Shown here one piece after another: positions 34,745 to 50,500 of a DNA stretch of 64,000 nucleotides. The stretch comes from Calendula officinalis (Eukaryota > Streptophyta > Magnoliopsida > Asterales > Asteraceae). The first letter of the stretch is position 1, and each line of letters opens with the position of its first letter. The stretch is taken from contig OY970822.1 of the NCBI GenBank assembly GCA_963853835.1, positions 23,779,058 to 23,843,057 on the forward strand, read 5' to 3'. The notes under the pieces were generated by a model. That model ran no database searches and was not told the origin of the DNA. It saw nothing but the letters and a program-made list of their open reading frames with translations. The position numbers and the translations under genes are program-made.

Positions 34745-35684
34745 CGGATCCGGTGAGGACTCAAAATCCGGTGAGGACTGCGAGGACAATTTTCGTCCAC
34801 CCATTTGTTAAAGGGCAGAAAGGTCATTTTGAAACCCCAATTTCCTTCCTTGTCCACTTGTCATCCAATGATTGGATGTGGGTTCCCCCCCCCCCCCCAC
34901 TTTGTTTTAAGCCAATAACTTTTTTTTTATTTGAAAAATATAAAATCTAAAAATGCCAAAAAATTTAAAATTAAATTCTCTACAAAATGAGTATACTCAT
35001 GAAAATTTAAAAAAAAATTAACACAAAGATCCAAAAATTAAACAATGATCCAAAATTAACACAGTGATCCAAAAAATAAACATGATCCAAAAATTAGCAA
35101 TGATTCAAAATTAACAAAATGATCCAAACTTTACAATGATCCAAAACTAATAAAATGATCCAAAAATTAAAATGACTCAAAGTTAATAAAATGATCCATA
35201 AAAACCAAAATGATCCATAAATAACAAAATGATTCAAATTTAACAAAATTAAAAAATATAATTTTTTTTTTCAAATTTTCATGACTATACTTATTTTGTA
35301 GAGAATTTAATTTTAAGAACTTTGGTTTTTTCAGAATTTTTTTTTATCAAAGGAAATAAAAAGGTATGGCCAAAAAACACAAGTTGGTAGAGAAAAAAAA
35401 GTAAATCAGCCAACCCAATGGTGACATGTGGTGAGAGTGAGAATCACTTATTTTAAGTGCGTGAGTTCTCCAGCATGTAACATATTTTGAAATTCAAAAG
35501 ACAAATAAACCCTTGAATATTTTACCCTTTACAAGAAAAGAACTAAAAACCCATATTATTTACACAAATGCCACTACAGATTTTTCAATAAAAAGTAGAT
35601 AATCTGAGCCACATATATTTGAGATCGACGATTAAGATTTGTCCTCGTAGTCCTCACCGGAAAAAGAGTCCTCACTCGATCCCA

Positions 35685-35686
<2 letters not shown>
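34740..35686. mobile_element. Unit 3: foldback TIR element in (TA)n
   Basis: 947 bp. Ends (GGGTACGGATCCGGTGAGGA and reverse AGTGGGATCGAGTGAGGACT) carry the family's terminal repeats. Inside them both arms converge on the same AATTCTCTACAAAATGAGTA block in opposite orientation. The centre (about 35,020-35,240) is an array of a dozen or so ATGATCCAAAA words. Its left arm matches the right arm of unit 4, so units 3 and 4 are the same subfamily in opposite orientation. Non-coding. Confidence 0.85.
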
Positions 35687-38564
<2,878 letters not shown>

Positions 38565-38567
<3 letters not shown>

Positions 38568-39663
38568 GTGAGTTATATAGAGAACTCTCTAATTAAATAA
38601 AAAGGGTAGTTTCGTAATTGTCATTTTAATTTAATTTTAATTGAAATCTCCACTTTCCATGATTATAGGAATTAATTTAATTGTTTTAACTTACAACCGT
38701 TGATGGCCACTTTCCATGATTATAGGAATTAATTTAATTGTTTCTATAACTTCTCAAGATTGTATATTGATTGAATGTGGATGAATACATACATGTATGT
38801 CATGAAATTTCTTTTCGGGTTGCTTAAGTATTTCATTCATGACTACGAAATTGATGAATACATACATGTTGCACATGATGAAATATGATGCATACATGTA
38901 CAATATGGTATGGAATTGATGAATACATACATGTACAATATGGTACGTAATTGATAAATACATACATGTACAACATAGTGAATACATACATGTACAACAT
39001 CTGTAAAATAATAAAATATGGCACATCACGTATTTACATTTATGTAATTTATATTCTTTAGAAATATGAAGTATAGTTAGTTTATAATGAGAAAAAAATA
39101 AAATTCAGGACCTTGAACATCATCCTCATTGCCACTTTAAAAGCTTGGTTAATAGGATCTTCGTTGAGAAAAGCAATCAACTCTATGTCGATTATGTAGG
39201 TGCAAATACATTGATCTTGATTCATACCGATATCTTACCACTTAAATCTTCAGCACCTGGTAAATCATCGAAACAACCATCCATCAACTCATCGTCACCT
39301 ACAATCAGGGGTGCGTCTGCCAATTGATTACTAACTTGAACACCACTTGAACAACCAGGATCATCAATCAATACCATGTAGAAAAACTCTCACACACCGA
39401 AATAGTTTCGAATTTTGAAAGCTTTGAATTGTGAATTCAATCGGCAGTGATTTAGATACATGATTATAGGAATTCGGTTTTCGAAAATAAGATAGATACG
39501 TGAAATCTCCACTTTCCATGTTTATAGGAATTAATTTAATTGTTTCTATAAAATCCGAAATACATTGAATACCGGAATTGCCCTTTACATTTAAATAAAT
39601 GGAAAATATTTATCTAATTTCTGATTGGCTAATAAGGGTATATGGGTTCTCTATATAACTCTC

Positions 39664-39666
<3 letters not shown>
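38565..39666. mobile_element. Unit 6: second TIR family in (TA)n
   Basis: 1,102 bp. Ends GGGGTGAGTTATATAGAGAA and (reverse) GTGGAGAGTTATATAGAGAA are inverted repeats, related to unit 5. A TACATACATGTACAA array lies at about 38,780-39,005. ATTGGCTAAT near the right end resembles the CCAATCA subterminal word in units 0, 5 and 7. A duplicated block (CCACTTTCCATGATTATAGG) recurs at about 38,650, 38,708 and 39,510. Flanked by (TA)n. Confidence 0.82.
39235..39377 (-). pseudogene. Exon-like fragment in unit 6
   Basis: From an ATG at 39,377 the minus strand reads about 46 acidic residues (starts MVLIDDPGCSSG, includes LIVGDDELMDGCFDDLPG) up to a GTAAGA donor-like site near 39,240. No product recognised and no second exon found; probably part of a captured or decayed gene. 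Confidence 0.3.
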
Positions 39667-39740
<74 letters not shown>

Positions 39741-40350
39741 TGAGATCGAGTGAGGACTCTTTTCCCGGTGAGGACTGCGAGGATAAATCTGGTTCGTTCA
39801 TCTTAAAAGTATAGGGCTGTAAATTTTCGGATTTTTTAAAATTTTCGCGATGGCATTTTTGTAATTAACAAGGGTTTTTTTTTTGTTTTCTTCTAAAGGG
39901 AAAAGTTTTAAAGGTCATTTTCGTCATTTAATTTTTAAAATAGTCTAAATACATTTTCCCTTTCTAAAACCCTTTCTTCCCTCTTTCACGAAGCTTTTAC
40001 AAATACGAAACCCTCGATTTCTTCTGTCAATCACGTTTCTCTCAATTCCGTCAATGATCCGTCGTATCCTTCACCGTCTCCGGCGATTCCTTCGATTCTG
40101 ACAACGGTTCTATCGATTTCTTCGTTTCAGTCGACGAATCCTTCATCTCTTTCACCTTCTCCGGCGATTTCCGTCAACAATCCCGTCGATTCCTTCGATT
40201 CCGTCGATGATTCAGTTGATTTATTCGATTCCGTCGAAGATTCCTTCATCTTCGTAGTAGTGTTCGGTTATTGTGAGAGATTGAAGATTTTCAGGTTGTA
40301 GCTTTTGAGTTTGAAAATTATATCACGATATCTTCCCTAATCATCTCAAT

Positions 40351-43300
40351 ATGGAATCAGCTGGTAAACATTACACTCTAGATACTGATTTTGTTAATTT
40401 TTTGTTTTGTTTTTCAGTTTTGTCTTATATTTGATTGTTATTGTATTTGATTGTTATCATTTTTGAAGTATATTGTCTTATAAGTTGTTCATATGCTTTA
40501 TTTTGTTTATGTTGTTAATGAAGTGTAATTCTGCACATGTTGCCTTATCGATTCCTATTATCGGACTGTCAACGTTATTTCAAAAGTTTGACTGTTGCAT
40601 AAACTGTTGTTGTTCAGAATTCTACTGAAAACTATTTGTTATTTGATTTGACTGAAATTGGTCATAAACTTGTGGCTGCAATATTTCATTATTAGTTTCA
40701 GATTTGATTCGGTTTCCATATGGTAATCTCATATTCTGTTGGATTTGTTGTCTTTCAAATCGAATAAGCTGTTGTTATTGAAATTGAAGAGATTGTTGAG
40801 GATTCATATTATTTAGAAGTCTACTAAGAACAAACTTGAAGTATTTGGATCATTGATTATGGATCATTCTTTGTTGTGTATATGTGTTGGTTAATTTTGG
40901 ATCATTTATAGTTGTGCATCATTTTTTATTGTGGATCATTGTTGATTGTTGATCATTCTTTGTGGTGTACATGTGTTTGAGGACCATAACACATCATTTT
41001 GTAATTGTGGATCATTCTTTGTGGTGTACATGTGTTTGTGGATCATTGTTAATTGTGCATCATTTTTTTTTATTTTGAATCATTTTTTCACCTATTGCAT
41101 TATTGTTTATCTTGTGTTTATCAACTCATCACAAGTACTTACTTTTGTTCTTTTGTTTTATGTAGCTCAATCAAATAAAAGGAAGAGATTGGCACATGTG
41201 ACAAGAAACAATGACGATGATTTTGAATCTGTTCCAAATCAAAATCAAGTAACTTCGAAAAAACAATCAATTTCATTTAGGAATCCTTCGGGTAAAATTT
41301 CTCAGATATATTCAACCCTAAGTGATAATCAGAAATTGGTTCTCAAAGATATAGGATTTGGATTTCTGGATGATTTTGTAGTTAAAAAATTTAGTACAGA
41401 TATATGTGGATGGGTTTTGGAAAATTATGATTCTAACACTAGAGTTCTACATGTTGGTAATCAAGTGATTAAAATCACACGGCAAGCTGTTCATGAGATG
41501 TATGGCCTACCTTTGGGTCATATTCCTATTAAGTTACCATTAAAAAGTAAGTTTGGAAATCCTATTATTAGAAAATGGAGGGAACAATTCCCTGAAAATA
41601 TTGATATGGTTAGACTTACACATGTAAGTTCTTTGTTGGAGGAAAGTCCAGATTGTGGCAACGATTTTATATTGATTTTTTTGGTTGCATATGTGACCAT
41701 TATGATTGATGGTCCAACAATGGGAACATGCAACCAAAAGTTTTTGGAAAATTTTGTTGAAAATGTTTCTTTTAAAGATCTCGATTGGTGTACTTTTGTA
41801 ATCGATTGTCTTAATGAAAGTAAAAAGAAACTGAATTTTGATGTTAATGCACAATATGCTGGACCGGTTGCATTTCTTGTGGTAAGTTTCAATTTTATAT
41901 ATTTATATTAATTTTTTAGTTTAATAAATTATGATCCATATTCTTTCTAATATGTCATAGTTATTGTATCTTCATTGCACAAAGTTTTCTTCAGAAAGGG
42001 TTACAAGTTTAAGGGATAAAAGAACACTTCCAGCTACATCTTATTGGACTCCAAAACTAGTGTCAAATAGGTTGAAAAATTTAATAAAAAATGGAGGTTT
42101 TTAAAATGTTGAAGTTATTCAATCATATGAAGAAGAAGTTGTAGATCAAGTTGTAGCAAATATTCGAGATTCAGGTTTTTTTTTTATAAAACTTCATTTT
42201 TGTTTTACTATCCACTTCTTATTTAAAAGTTTTTTTTTTCATTAAGATGAAGAAGATCATGTTACTCTTGCTAATGTGATGAAAAAGAAGAAACAACTGA
42301 AGCAGAATCAAATGAAAGAGAATCAACTGAAGAAGAAGTCAAAGTCTAATAATGAAAATATAAAGTTAAAAAATGGTATGTATTTTGTATGCATTGATAA
42401 TTCTTAATTACTTTTATATTTCTAATTTAAATTTCTAATGTAGTTGATGTATCAAAAGACAATACTACAATTGAAGATTCTGGAAATACTAGTGGTGTCA
42501 TTCCTCAGTTTGATGTTCTTTTGGATATTTCAAGGCCTATAGAGGTATGTTTTTGATGATTATTTTCATAGCTGTTTAGGATCATTAGTTTTTCAAAATG
42601 ATCCATAAATGTTTAGGATCATTAACAAATTGGACTATTTGTTCATTCAAAAACTGGATCATTTGTTAATGATCCTAAACTTTTATGGATCATTTGTCAA
42701 TGATCCTAAACAAATGATCCAGTTTTTGAAGGAATAAATGATCCATATTTTTAATGAACAAATGATCCACTTTTTGAATCTAAAACGTCGATGATCCTAA
42801 AGGCTAAGATTCATTAGTTAATGATTAAAAAATAGAAAAATGATCTAATTTTTAACTTACTGATGCAACCTTATTAATATTTCAGTATTTCAAAAAGAAG
42901 GTAGATTTTTTCCTCAATCGTTATTCAAGTGATAAGGCTGCTATTGATGATTGGATAACCCGTGCTTGGAATCAACATAATGGTAATGAAGAGATTTTAA
43001 AGTATGTAGAGAAACGAAATCTTGAATTTAGTAAACCTTTTCATCCCCTTGTTCTAACCGGTAGTCAACAAGCAAATCTTGAAAAAGAGAAGGAAGTTGT
43101 TACTAAGGAAGGTACTAGTCATGGAAATGATAACCCAGTTTCTGAAATTTTAAAAGATTCGATTTTTAATGACGATCCATTGGAGGTGGATAATGATAGG
43201 ACTGTTGAAGAAAATGAAATGACAATTACACAATTTTTTAGTGATCCAAATGCTTGTGATGAAATGGAGTGGAATGCTGTAGCTCTTCTTGAAATACAAA

Positions 43301-44966
43301 GATTAGAGGAATCCAAGAAGGAATCAGGAATAAAAACTCCAAATGTTCCAATTCATATGTCTTCTGAAAAAAGTCAGCAATGCAGAGATTTTTCTCCAAT
43401 TCCACTACAATCATTGGAAAGGAAAAATTTAGAACTTCTTGATGATCAAAAATCTGAGGCATCCAAGAAGGGATCAGATTCGAAATTTAAAACTCCAAAA
43501 GATCCAATTCATGAAAACATGCCTTTTGACAAAAATCAGCAATCCAAAGATATTTTTGCAGATCCACAACAGACAATCATTGATGAAGCTGAACCTAGCA
43601 GACCTAAAGGCAGACCTAAAGGCAGACCTAAAAGAGTTACTAAACCTGGACCATCACTTTGTTCTCCATACGATAAATGGAATGTTAATTCATATAATAA
43701 TGTGACTCATGTTGAAGAAAGTGTTGCTGGTTTTGTCTTCGTTGCTAATCGTGATATTCGGTATTTAATTTTATTTTTATAATAATTTTATTTAAAATTC
43801 GTTTTCTTTATTGGTAACAACAATTGAATCGTTTTTTTTTTTCAGTGACAATATTTTTGAAGCAAAAGAAGGACATTTTGCTACAAGGATTATGTTTGAG
43901 TCAATGATACCAACTTGCATGCTTCATCGTGGTTTAATTGACATATGGGCGGGTTTTCTTAATCTGGATGAAAGATCCAAACATGGTACATCTCCATCTA
44001 GGTTTTTTTTTTTTTGCCGAATACACTCTTGGTAAGAGTTTTAGCTCACACTTTTCACTTTTTATTTATATTCATTGTTTATATTTTTTGTATAATCTAA
44101 CTTGGTTTATAATCTAACTTTGTTTATAATTTTTTAGCAAGATGTAAAATTCTCGAGAGCATCTCCGATCAATGATAAATTTGTTGAAAATTTTCAAAAA
44201 GAATTGAATCGGTATTCTCCTCCCTGGGACTTGACTGCTACAAATTTGGTATGTTTGATTATTTATTTGATGAATTTTAGAGTTTGAGGTCATTAATTTT
44301 AAATCAATAATCCTAAAAAAATTGTTTAACATTTTGGACAGGTCTTCTTTCCTTTATATTGGAGAGCACATTTCTTTTTCGTTGTTTTTGATTTAATAAA
44401 AGAAAAGTTTATAATCATTGATAACAATCATAGAGAAGGAAAGATTCCCTATGCGATGCGAACTTATGCTGAAAGATTGGTTATAATTTTGTATTCTGTA
44501 TGTTTATAGTTATTTCATTATTATTTTTAAATATTATTTAAATAATATTTTTTTACAGAGAACTATGTTCAAGCAATACTTGATTTTTACCAACGATCGT
44601 CGAGTACAAAAATTCAATTCGATGAAGTTAGAAATGTTTCAACTTGAGTGGAAGACGGACACTAATGATATTGATTTTGGTTTATTTTTAATGAGGCATA
44701 TGGAAATGTTCAATGGTGGTGAAGCTGCTAGCCTTAAAGCAGATTTCGTTCCTGATTCTACAAGTCAGTTGTTGCAAATTGCTGAAATGCGGAAAAAATA
44801 TCTTTGCAAGATTTTATTATCTGACATTAATTTGTGTAAACCAGAAGTAGTGAAAAATTTGGAAGATTATGACAATTTGCCAAAGTACAAGAAGAAGAAA
44901 TTATACAGTGCCCGGCAAGTGGAAATAGTTAGAAAGAGGATTCGACAATTTCATGGATTTGATTAA
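40351..44966 (+). pseudogene. ULP (C48 peptidase)-like gene of unit 7
   Basis: Ten exons with consistent GT-AG borders: 40,351-40,363; 41,166-41,881; 41,961-42,174; 42,247-42,375; 42,444-42,544; 42,886-43,760; 43,846-44,031; 44,138-44,248; 44,342-44,497; 44,559-44,966, about 969 residues. The N-terminal half matches the helical region found ahead of plant Ulp1-type domains (LKDIGFGFLDDFV; VHEMYGLPLGHIP). An AT-hook-like GRPKGRPKR lies late in exon 6. The C-terminal part is Ulp1-like: the catalytic histidine region WRAHFFFVVFDL, an aspartate in FIIIDNN, and NDIDFGLFLMRHME, where DCG is expected. The catalytic Cys is thus Phe (one base, TGT to TTT). A TAA in exon 3 (42,102-42,104) and a missing T in the 13-T run at 44,003-44,015 also break the frame. 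ULP-like genes are carried by some plant MULEs (Kaonashi, CUMULE); their role there is unclear. Confidence 0.8.
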
Positions 44967-45015
44967 CTTTGTGGATTCTAGATATTTTAGATATCTTTGA
45001 ATTGCTACGCTATGA

Positions 45016-45185
45016 TCTGTTGTGTTGTGGTTTTTGGAACATTAAACTTTGTATCTCTTTTCACACTATGGGTTGTGTGTTGTGGTTTTTGGAACATTAA
45101 ACTTTGTATCTCTTTTCACACTATGGGTTGTGTGTTGTGGTTTTTGAACATTAAACTTTGTATCTCTTTTCACATTATGGGTTGT
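45016..45185 (+). repeat. Three tandem 55 bp repeats after the ULP-like gene
   Basis: The unit includes GTTGTGGTTTTTGGAACATT and CTCTTTTCACACTATGGG and is repeated three times at 55 bp spacing in the 3' flank, between the two convergent genes. Confidence 0.85.
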
Positions 45186-45768
45186 TTTTTAAATTTTGAA
45201 TCGTTCTTATTTTTGGATCATTTTATGCATTTTGGATCTTTATTGATTCTGGATCATTTTGCATTTTGGAATTAGATTTATTAAACCTTAAAAGAATTTT
45301 CTTGGGTTTTGTTTTTGGAATTAGATTTATTCAACTTATTTGGATCATTTTATGCATTTTGGATCTTTGTTGATTCTGGATCATTTTGTAAATTTTTAGG
45401 ATCATTGTTTAGGAACATTAAAATGTGGACCTCTTTTCACATCAACGCTAAGATGCATATCATTTTACCTTTTTATCATTGAAATATTATTTATACTTAA
45501 GTGTATTTTGCAAAGTATGATCATCCAAATGCAATACTAAATCAGTAAAATAACTTTATGTATCAATGATCCAAGTTTTTATATTTCAATGATTCAAGTA
45601 TTCAATATACATGTATTATTCAAATCAAATTTATAAAAGTATCTATCAATATCAAAATTAGCTTGTTGATTCCTCTCCTTGGAATTTGTGACAATTACGG
45701 CTATCATGTTTTTCACCCGATCCGAATTTTATGAATTTATTACATTTGTGACATTTTCTTCCATCCTA

Positions 45769-48749
45769 TTAAGCCTTTTCCATAGCAATTTCCTTTTTTC
45801 CTTTGATTCGTTTCCTCAATGTTCTCATGCCCTTGTTATTAATGAGAGGAGGAGCTGCTACACCAATTTTTGCTTTTTGCACCATACCCGATAATGTCCC
45901 AATAACTTCTTTATTATTCATCGGTTTTGTGATTATTGTTTCTTTTTCAACATTTTTCATCTTTTCCTTCATTTCATATCTAAATAAACTCAACTTGTCT
46001 AAATCATTGACCAACTTGTCAATGCAAAAATCCATTGCAAAATGTAATTCCCTTACAAGCGAATGAACTTCTTCTTTATTTTCTTCTCTAGGAATAGTGT
46101 TCAACTTGTAAACATATGTCGATCGTGGAACCGCATCCTTTGTCCATCTCCTTGAAACATATTCTTTTGGATAACTTTCTACACTTTCAATTCTTAGAAC
46201 ATAAAAGCAATGTCTACATAAATTTCCCATTAATTCAAATTTTAAACACGAACAAAGAAGTTTCAAGTCGGATTTAAAATACATAACCTGTAACAAAAAA
46301 AAAGTGAATAAATAGATATTAGTAAGTGAACTTTATAAATGATCAAATTATGATCATATTACAAATGATCCTAATATGGCACTAGCATGTGAATCTTAGT
46401 ATTTAGGATCATTGTTGACAGAATCAAAGTATTTAGGATCATTAGTATTTCAATAATGATCCTAAAGTCTAAGATTCACAAATTAGTGAATAAAAAAATT
46501 AATAAATGACCGAATATATAAATGTAACAGTTTACCTCAAATGTACCATTGTATTTTGGATCTTTGCTTGTATACTTTATATAAAATTTTATCACCTCCT
46601 CTTCCACCATTTCATCAAATCTCATTGACATACAACTAACCATCGATGCAATAATCTCGGACTGTATATCAAAAAATACACTTCTTGTGAAAAGTTGAGA
46701 TGCTTCAACTTCAATATTCAATTTCGTTTTAATTTTTGGTGTCGTGTATCTTGAATCATGATCATTTTTTCTCTGAATATACCTTTGTCCTTCTAATGCA
46801 GTGTCAAAATGACTAATGAATTCCATCAAATACAAATCTGGATTAGATAGAAGTCCATAAAAATAGTTCTCAGCTTCTGATCTTGATGTTGTTCTCATCA
46901 ATCCTGAAAAAGAACATTCTTGGAAGTAGGCTGGAATCCACAAATTTCTCATGTTATACATGTCACCAAACCACTTGACTTCATTCAAATCATAGTCATC
47001 CATTATTGTTTTCCAACTTGATTCGAAATCTTCTTTGTTTATTGTTTCGTTCCAAATTAGATTGCTAAGCTCCTTCAAAATATCAATCTTTTTTGCATGA
47101 TTCCCTATCTGCACATATATAATTAGTAATAATAATTCTAGTTTTTTAATAGGAAAAAGAATCATGAAAATAATTAACATTATTTAAGTTACTAACCTTC
47201 TCGGTGAATTTTTGAGATATATGCCACATACATAATCTATGTCTTGTAGTAGAAAATACCGCTGGTAATGCTTGTAAAAGTGCAGGATCTTGATCAGAGA
47301 TTATTACATTTGGTTCTTTCCTGAATGCTTTTTTGAAAGCATTTAGTAGCCATTTGTAAGATTCAATGCTTTCACTTGATAGCAAACCAGCTCCAAATGT
47401 TATACAACGTTTGTGATTATCTATACCAGTAAATGGTACAAAGATCATCCGGTATCTGTGTAATATAATTGATAAAAGTTGAATATTTGTTATTATTAGT
47501 ATTTAATAGATATTACTCATGAAATGATCCTAAATTAAAGATTCGTTATTTATGAATCAAAATCATAAATGATCCAAAATGTAATTCTAATGATTCTAAA
47601 GTCTAAGATTCAAATTTTTTATGAATTTAAAAGAAATGATCCAATTTTCTGAATTACTAACTTATGAATCTTCTATTTTAGCATCATTGATGCCAAACAA
47701 ATCTTTTCAAAGTCTAAGATCCAAAGTCTAAAAATTATATTATTCAAATGGTCAATGATCCAAAGTGTATTTGTTAAATGATCCTAATATGATTATTTAA
47801 AAGATTACTTACTTGTTTGTTCTGTATGTTGCGTCAAAACCAACGACATCTCCAAATGCCAAATAATTCTGCTTCACTTTTTCATCCGCCCAAAACAAGC
47901 CTGTCAATTCTCCTTCACTTCCAAGACTATATTCGAAAGAAAAATCTTTTAAATACTCCTTCTTCCTGGTCAAGTGTTCAATTACAAAATCTGCATCTCG
48001 TTCACCTATAAATTCATTGCAATCCCTTTTGAAATTCTTTGCATCTACTCCAGTAGCACCAATATTCTCAAATCCACCCGTGGATTGTTTGAAAAACTTG
48101 AATGCGGTATTCGGTCCCATGTTTATTTTTGCCATATCAAATATAACTTTCTTTTGAGAATATGTGAGTCTTCGTTCAGAATTAAGAAACTTTTGATCTT
48201 CCTCGTGAACAAATGTATGGTTGTGTGCTTCATTAATCTTGTATATAGTCCATAGATTATTATTTTTAATCTTCATTCTCACAAATGCTTGACAATTAGT
48301 TCTAATAGAAGGTCGTTTACGTTTTTTCCGTTTGGATCACTTAAAGTATCATATGTAGCTTCTTTTTTGGATCCTTCTCTGTTGCATACTATGTATCTTC
48401 TTCCATAACCGTTTACTCCTTTTATAATTTTTGTGCTTGTTATTCTTGCTTCAAATCCACTCTTCTTTGCATATTCTTTATAAAATTTTAAATCATCTTC
48501 AAAGGTAGAAAAAGTTTGTCCTATATAAGGTCGGTTATCTACATCAGGAGTCCAATATGTTTTTCCATCTATGGTATGTATAATTGGATCACGCAGAATA
48601 TAACATGAAGTTTCTATATTTTCTGATGAAGATCCATTTTCACCTGAAGATGATCCAATTCTTCTATCATGTATATCATTTTCTGTATTTCCTGTTGAAG
48701 ATCCATTTTCTCTTGATGATGATCCAATTATTGTATCATGTATGTCCAT
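45769..48749 (-). CDS. FAR1/FHY3-type MULE transposase (one frameshift)
   Basis: Four exons on the minus strand: 48,749-47,813; 47,455-47,197; 47,108-46,536; 46,287-45,769, all GT-AG and in phase, about 762 residues. The N-terminus has two 23-residue repeats (D-I-H-D...IGSSS.ENGSS). A FAR1 DNA-binding domain follows (about 73-165: IGQTFSTFEDDLKFYKEYA). The MULE transposase domain has VGFDATY (about 305), SDQDPAL (about 367) and CMWH (C-X2-H, about 388), and SEAEN as the likely third acidic site. A SWIM zinc finger, CSC-X10-CRH (about 602-617), closes it. This enzyme cuts and joins element ends. The only defect seen is one missing base in an A-run (plus-strand T-run 48,322-48,327) at about residue 142; it could be an assembly error. 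All three domains are otherwise complete. Confidence 0.88.
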
Positions 48750-49555
48750 TGTGGATTATATACAAATATTCATAGTATGTTGATGATTAACAATGATCCA
48801 AAATTATAATGATCCAGAATTATCAATGATCCTCCTGATTAACCCTAATTAGTTAAATTAAACAAACACAATATTATAATAGATGTTAAACATCAACATA
48901 ACTAGATATTTTACTTTAATCGTAGCAGTAGAAGTAATAGAAAGTAAATGTTAATTATTTACAACTTGTATGTTTATACAGGCATCCAATTAGGTCAAAA
49001 TTGTTAATAATTTCCAATTAACAAGAAAAATTATAACATTCACTTGTTAAATTGGATCATTAGTTACAATTATATACTTCAACTACTAAAAATTGGTAAA
49101 ACAATCATAAATAAACTAATTAGAATCAAAATAACTTACTTTTAGTTCGAATACAGTAACGATTTTTTGTGAGAATCGATTTCAGGTAGCGATAAATTGT
49201 GCGAATAGAATACACGTAGAGATAATTCGAATACAGGTAGCCGTAGTTCCTAAGAATTGATTCCGTGTTTTCCGGCACGGCGGCGTAATTTTTCTCCGGT
49301 CAAATTGCCGTCGAATGCGTCTGAGTGATTTGGAGAAGAAGACGTCGTCGAATGCGTCTGAGTGGCCTGGATGTTTTAAGTTTAGTCCACCTCAAGCCCG
49401 CCAAGCATATTTAAACCCAGCTCCTAATGTTTTAATTTTATCCCACCTCACCTAGCAAATTTAAAAAGCCCGAAAATACCCTTAATGATGCTGATTGGCT
49501 GAAATTAGTCCTCGCAGTCCTCACCGGGAAAAAGGTCCTCACCGGATCCGGACCC
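48750..49555 (-). promoter_or_regulatory. Upstream region of the transposase within unit 7
   Basis: About 800 bp between the transposase ATG and the right end. It has a few TGATCC words, a doubled GTCGAATGCGTCTGAGTG (about 49,310 and 49,350), and the CCAATCA subterminal word. No distinct TATA box can be chosen. Confidence 0.4.
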
Positions 49556-49680
<125 letters not shown>

Positions 49681-50500
49681 AATATAGTTATTTAATATTT
49701 GTTCCAATTGACATCCTTGAGTATTGTTTCGGTTGCTTAGAACATTGAAATCCTTCTTGATAAACCTTATCGTTGCCTTGACCCATTTGAGTGGAATGCC
49801 TTGAGTGATATTTCATTTCGTGAGGACCCATGGCGGCTCGAGTATTACTTTGTGTAATGCGCCGGGCGGTGGACGCGGGAGTACCTGGTGGAGGAGTGGT
49901 ATGGACCGTGGTGGTGAAGCTGGATCTTGGACTCATTTAGGGGTGCCTTGGTCACCTTCATCGGCCTCATTCCCTAATGGCCTAAGGGGGGATGACGCAC
50001 TTTGTTGAATCTGGTATTGTACTTTGATCGTTGTCGACCCGATGTTGATATGTGATGCATTGTGATGATATTGTTGTGCTAATCCGGTACTTTGACCCGT
50101 TAACAATTGTTTGTTTATTTATGTTGATTTATATAATTATTTAGTATAACATTGTACATTGTGGAACTCACTAAGCTTTTATAGCTTGCCCGTTTAGTTG
50201 TCACCGTTTTTCAGGAAAGGATGAGGGCAAGAACAAGTTAGTTAATAATTGAAGTTAGTGGCACTTGAAGTTAATCTTGAAGCCTTGAAGTGCTTCTTTT
50301 TTGGTAAAGATTTGTAGTGTTTTGATACTTGTATGTTTTGGGTTGGTTTAGTTGGTTTGTATCCCAATTAGTTAGTTAGCATGATATAAGTATGTATTTA
50401 GTAATTATGTCTTTAAAACTTGTATTTTGGTTTAGAAAATGGGTTTTTATCGCAAATGATGCAAAAATGGTCGTTTTTGGAGTTCGGTCTTTACATTAAT

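Larger units (their letters stand above)
39739..49555. mobile_element. Unit 7: candidate autonomous MULE in (TA)n
   Basis: 9,817 bp. Left end AGTGAGATCGAGTGAGGACT and right end (reverse) GGGTCCGGATCCGGTGAGGA, each followed by CCCGGTGAGGACTGCGAGGA, are the same terminal repeats as in units 1-4. It holds two convergent genes: a ULP-like gene on the plus strand (40,351-44,966) and a FAR1/MULE transposase on the minus strand (48,749-45,769). Introns and spacers are full of TGATCC/GGATCA words. Both sides abut (TA)n. Transposase plus shared ends make it the likely source of mobility for units 1-4. Convergent two-gene layout is also known from maize MuDR. Confidence 0.85.

Noticed and set aside
49688..50008. 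Frames on both strands in the right part of the split LTR
   Set aside because: They overlap each other, have no homology that I can see, and lie in LTR-like sequence.
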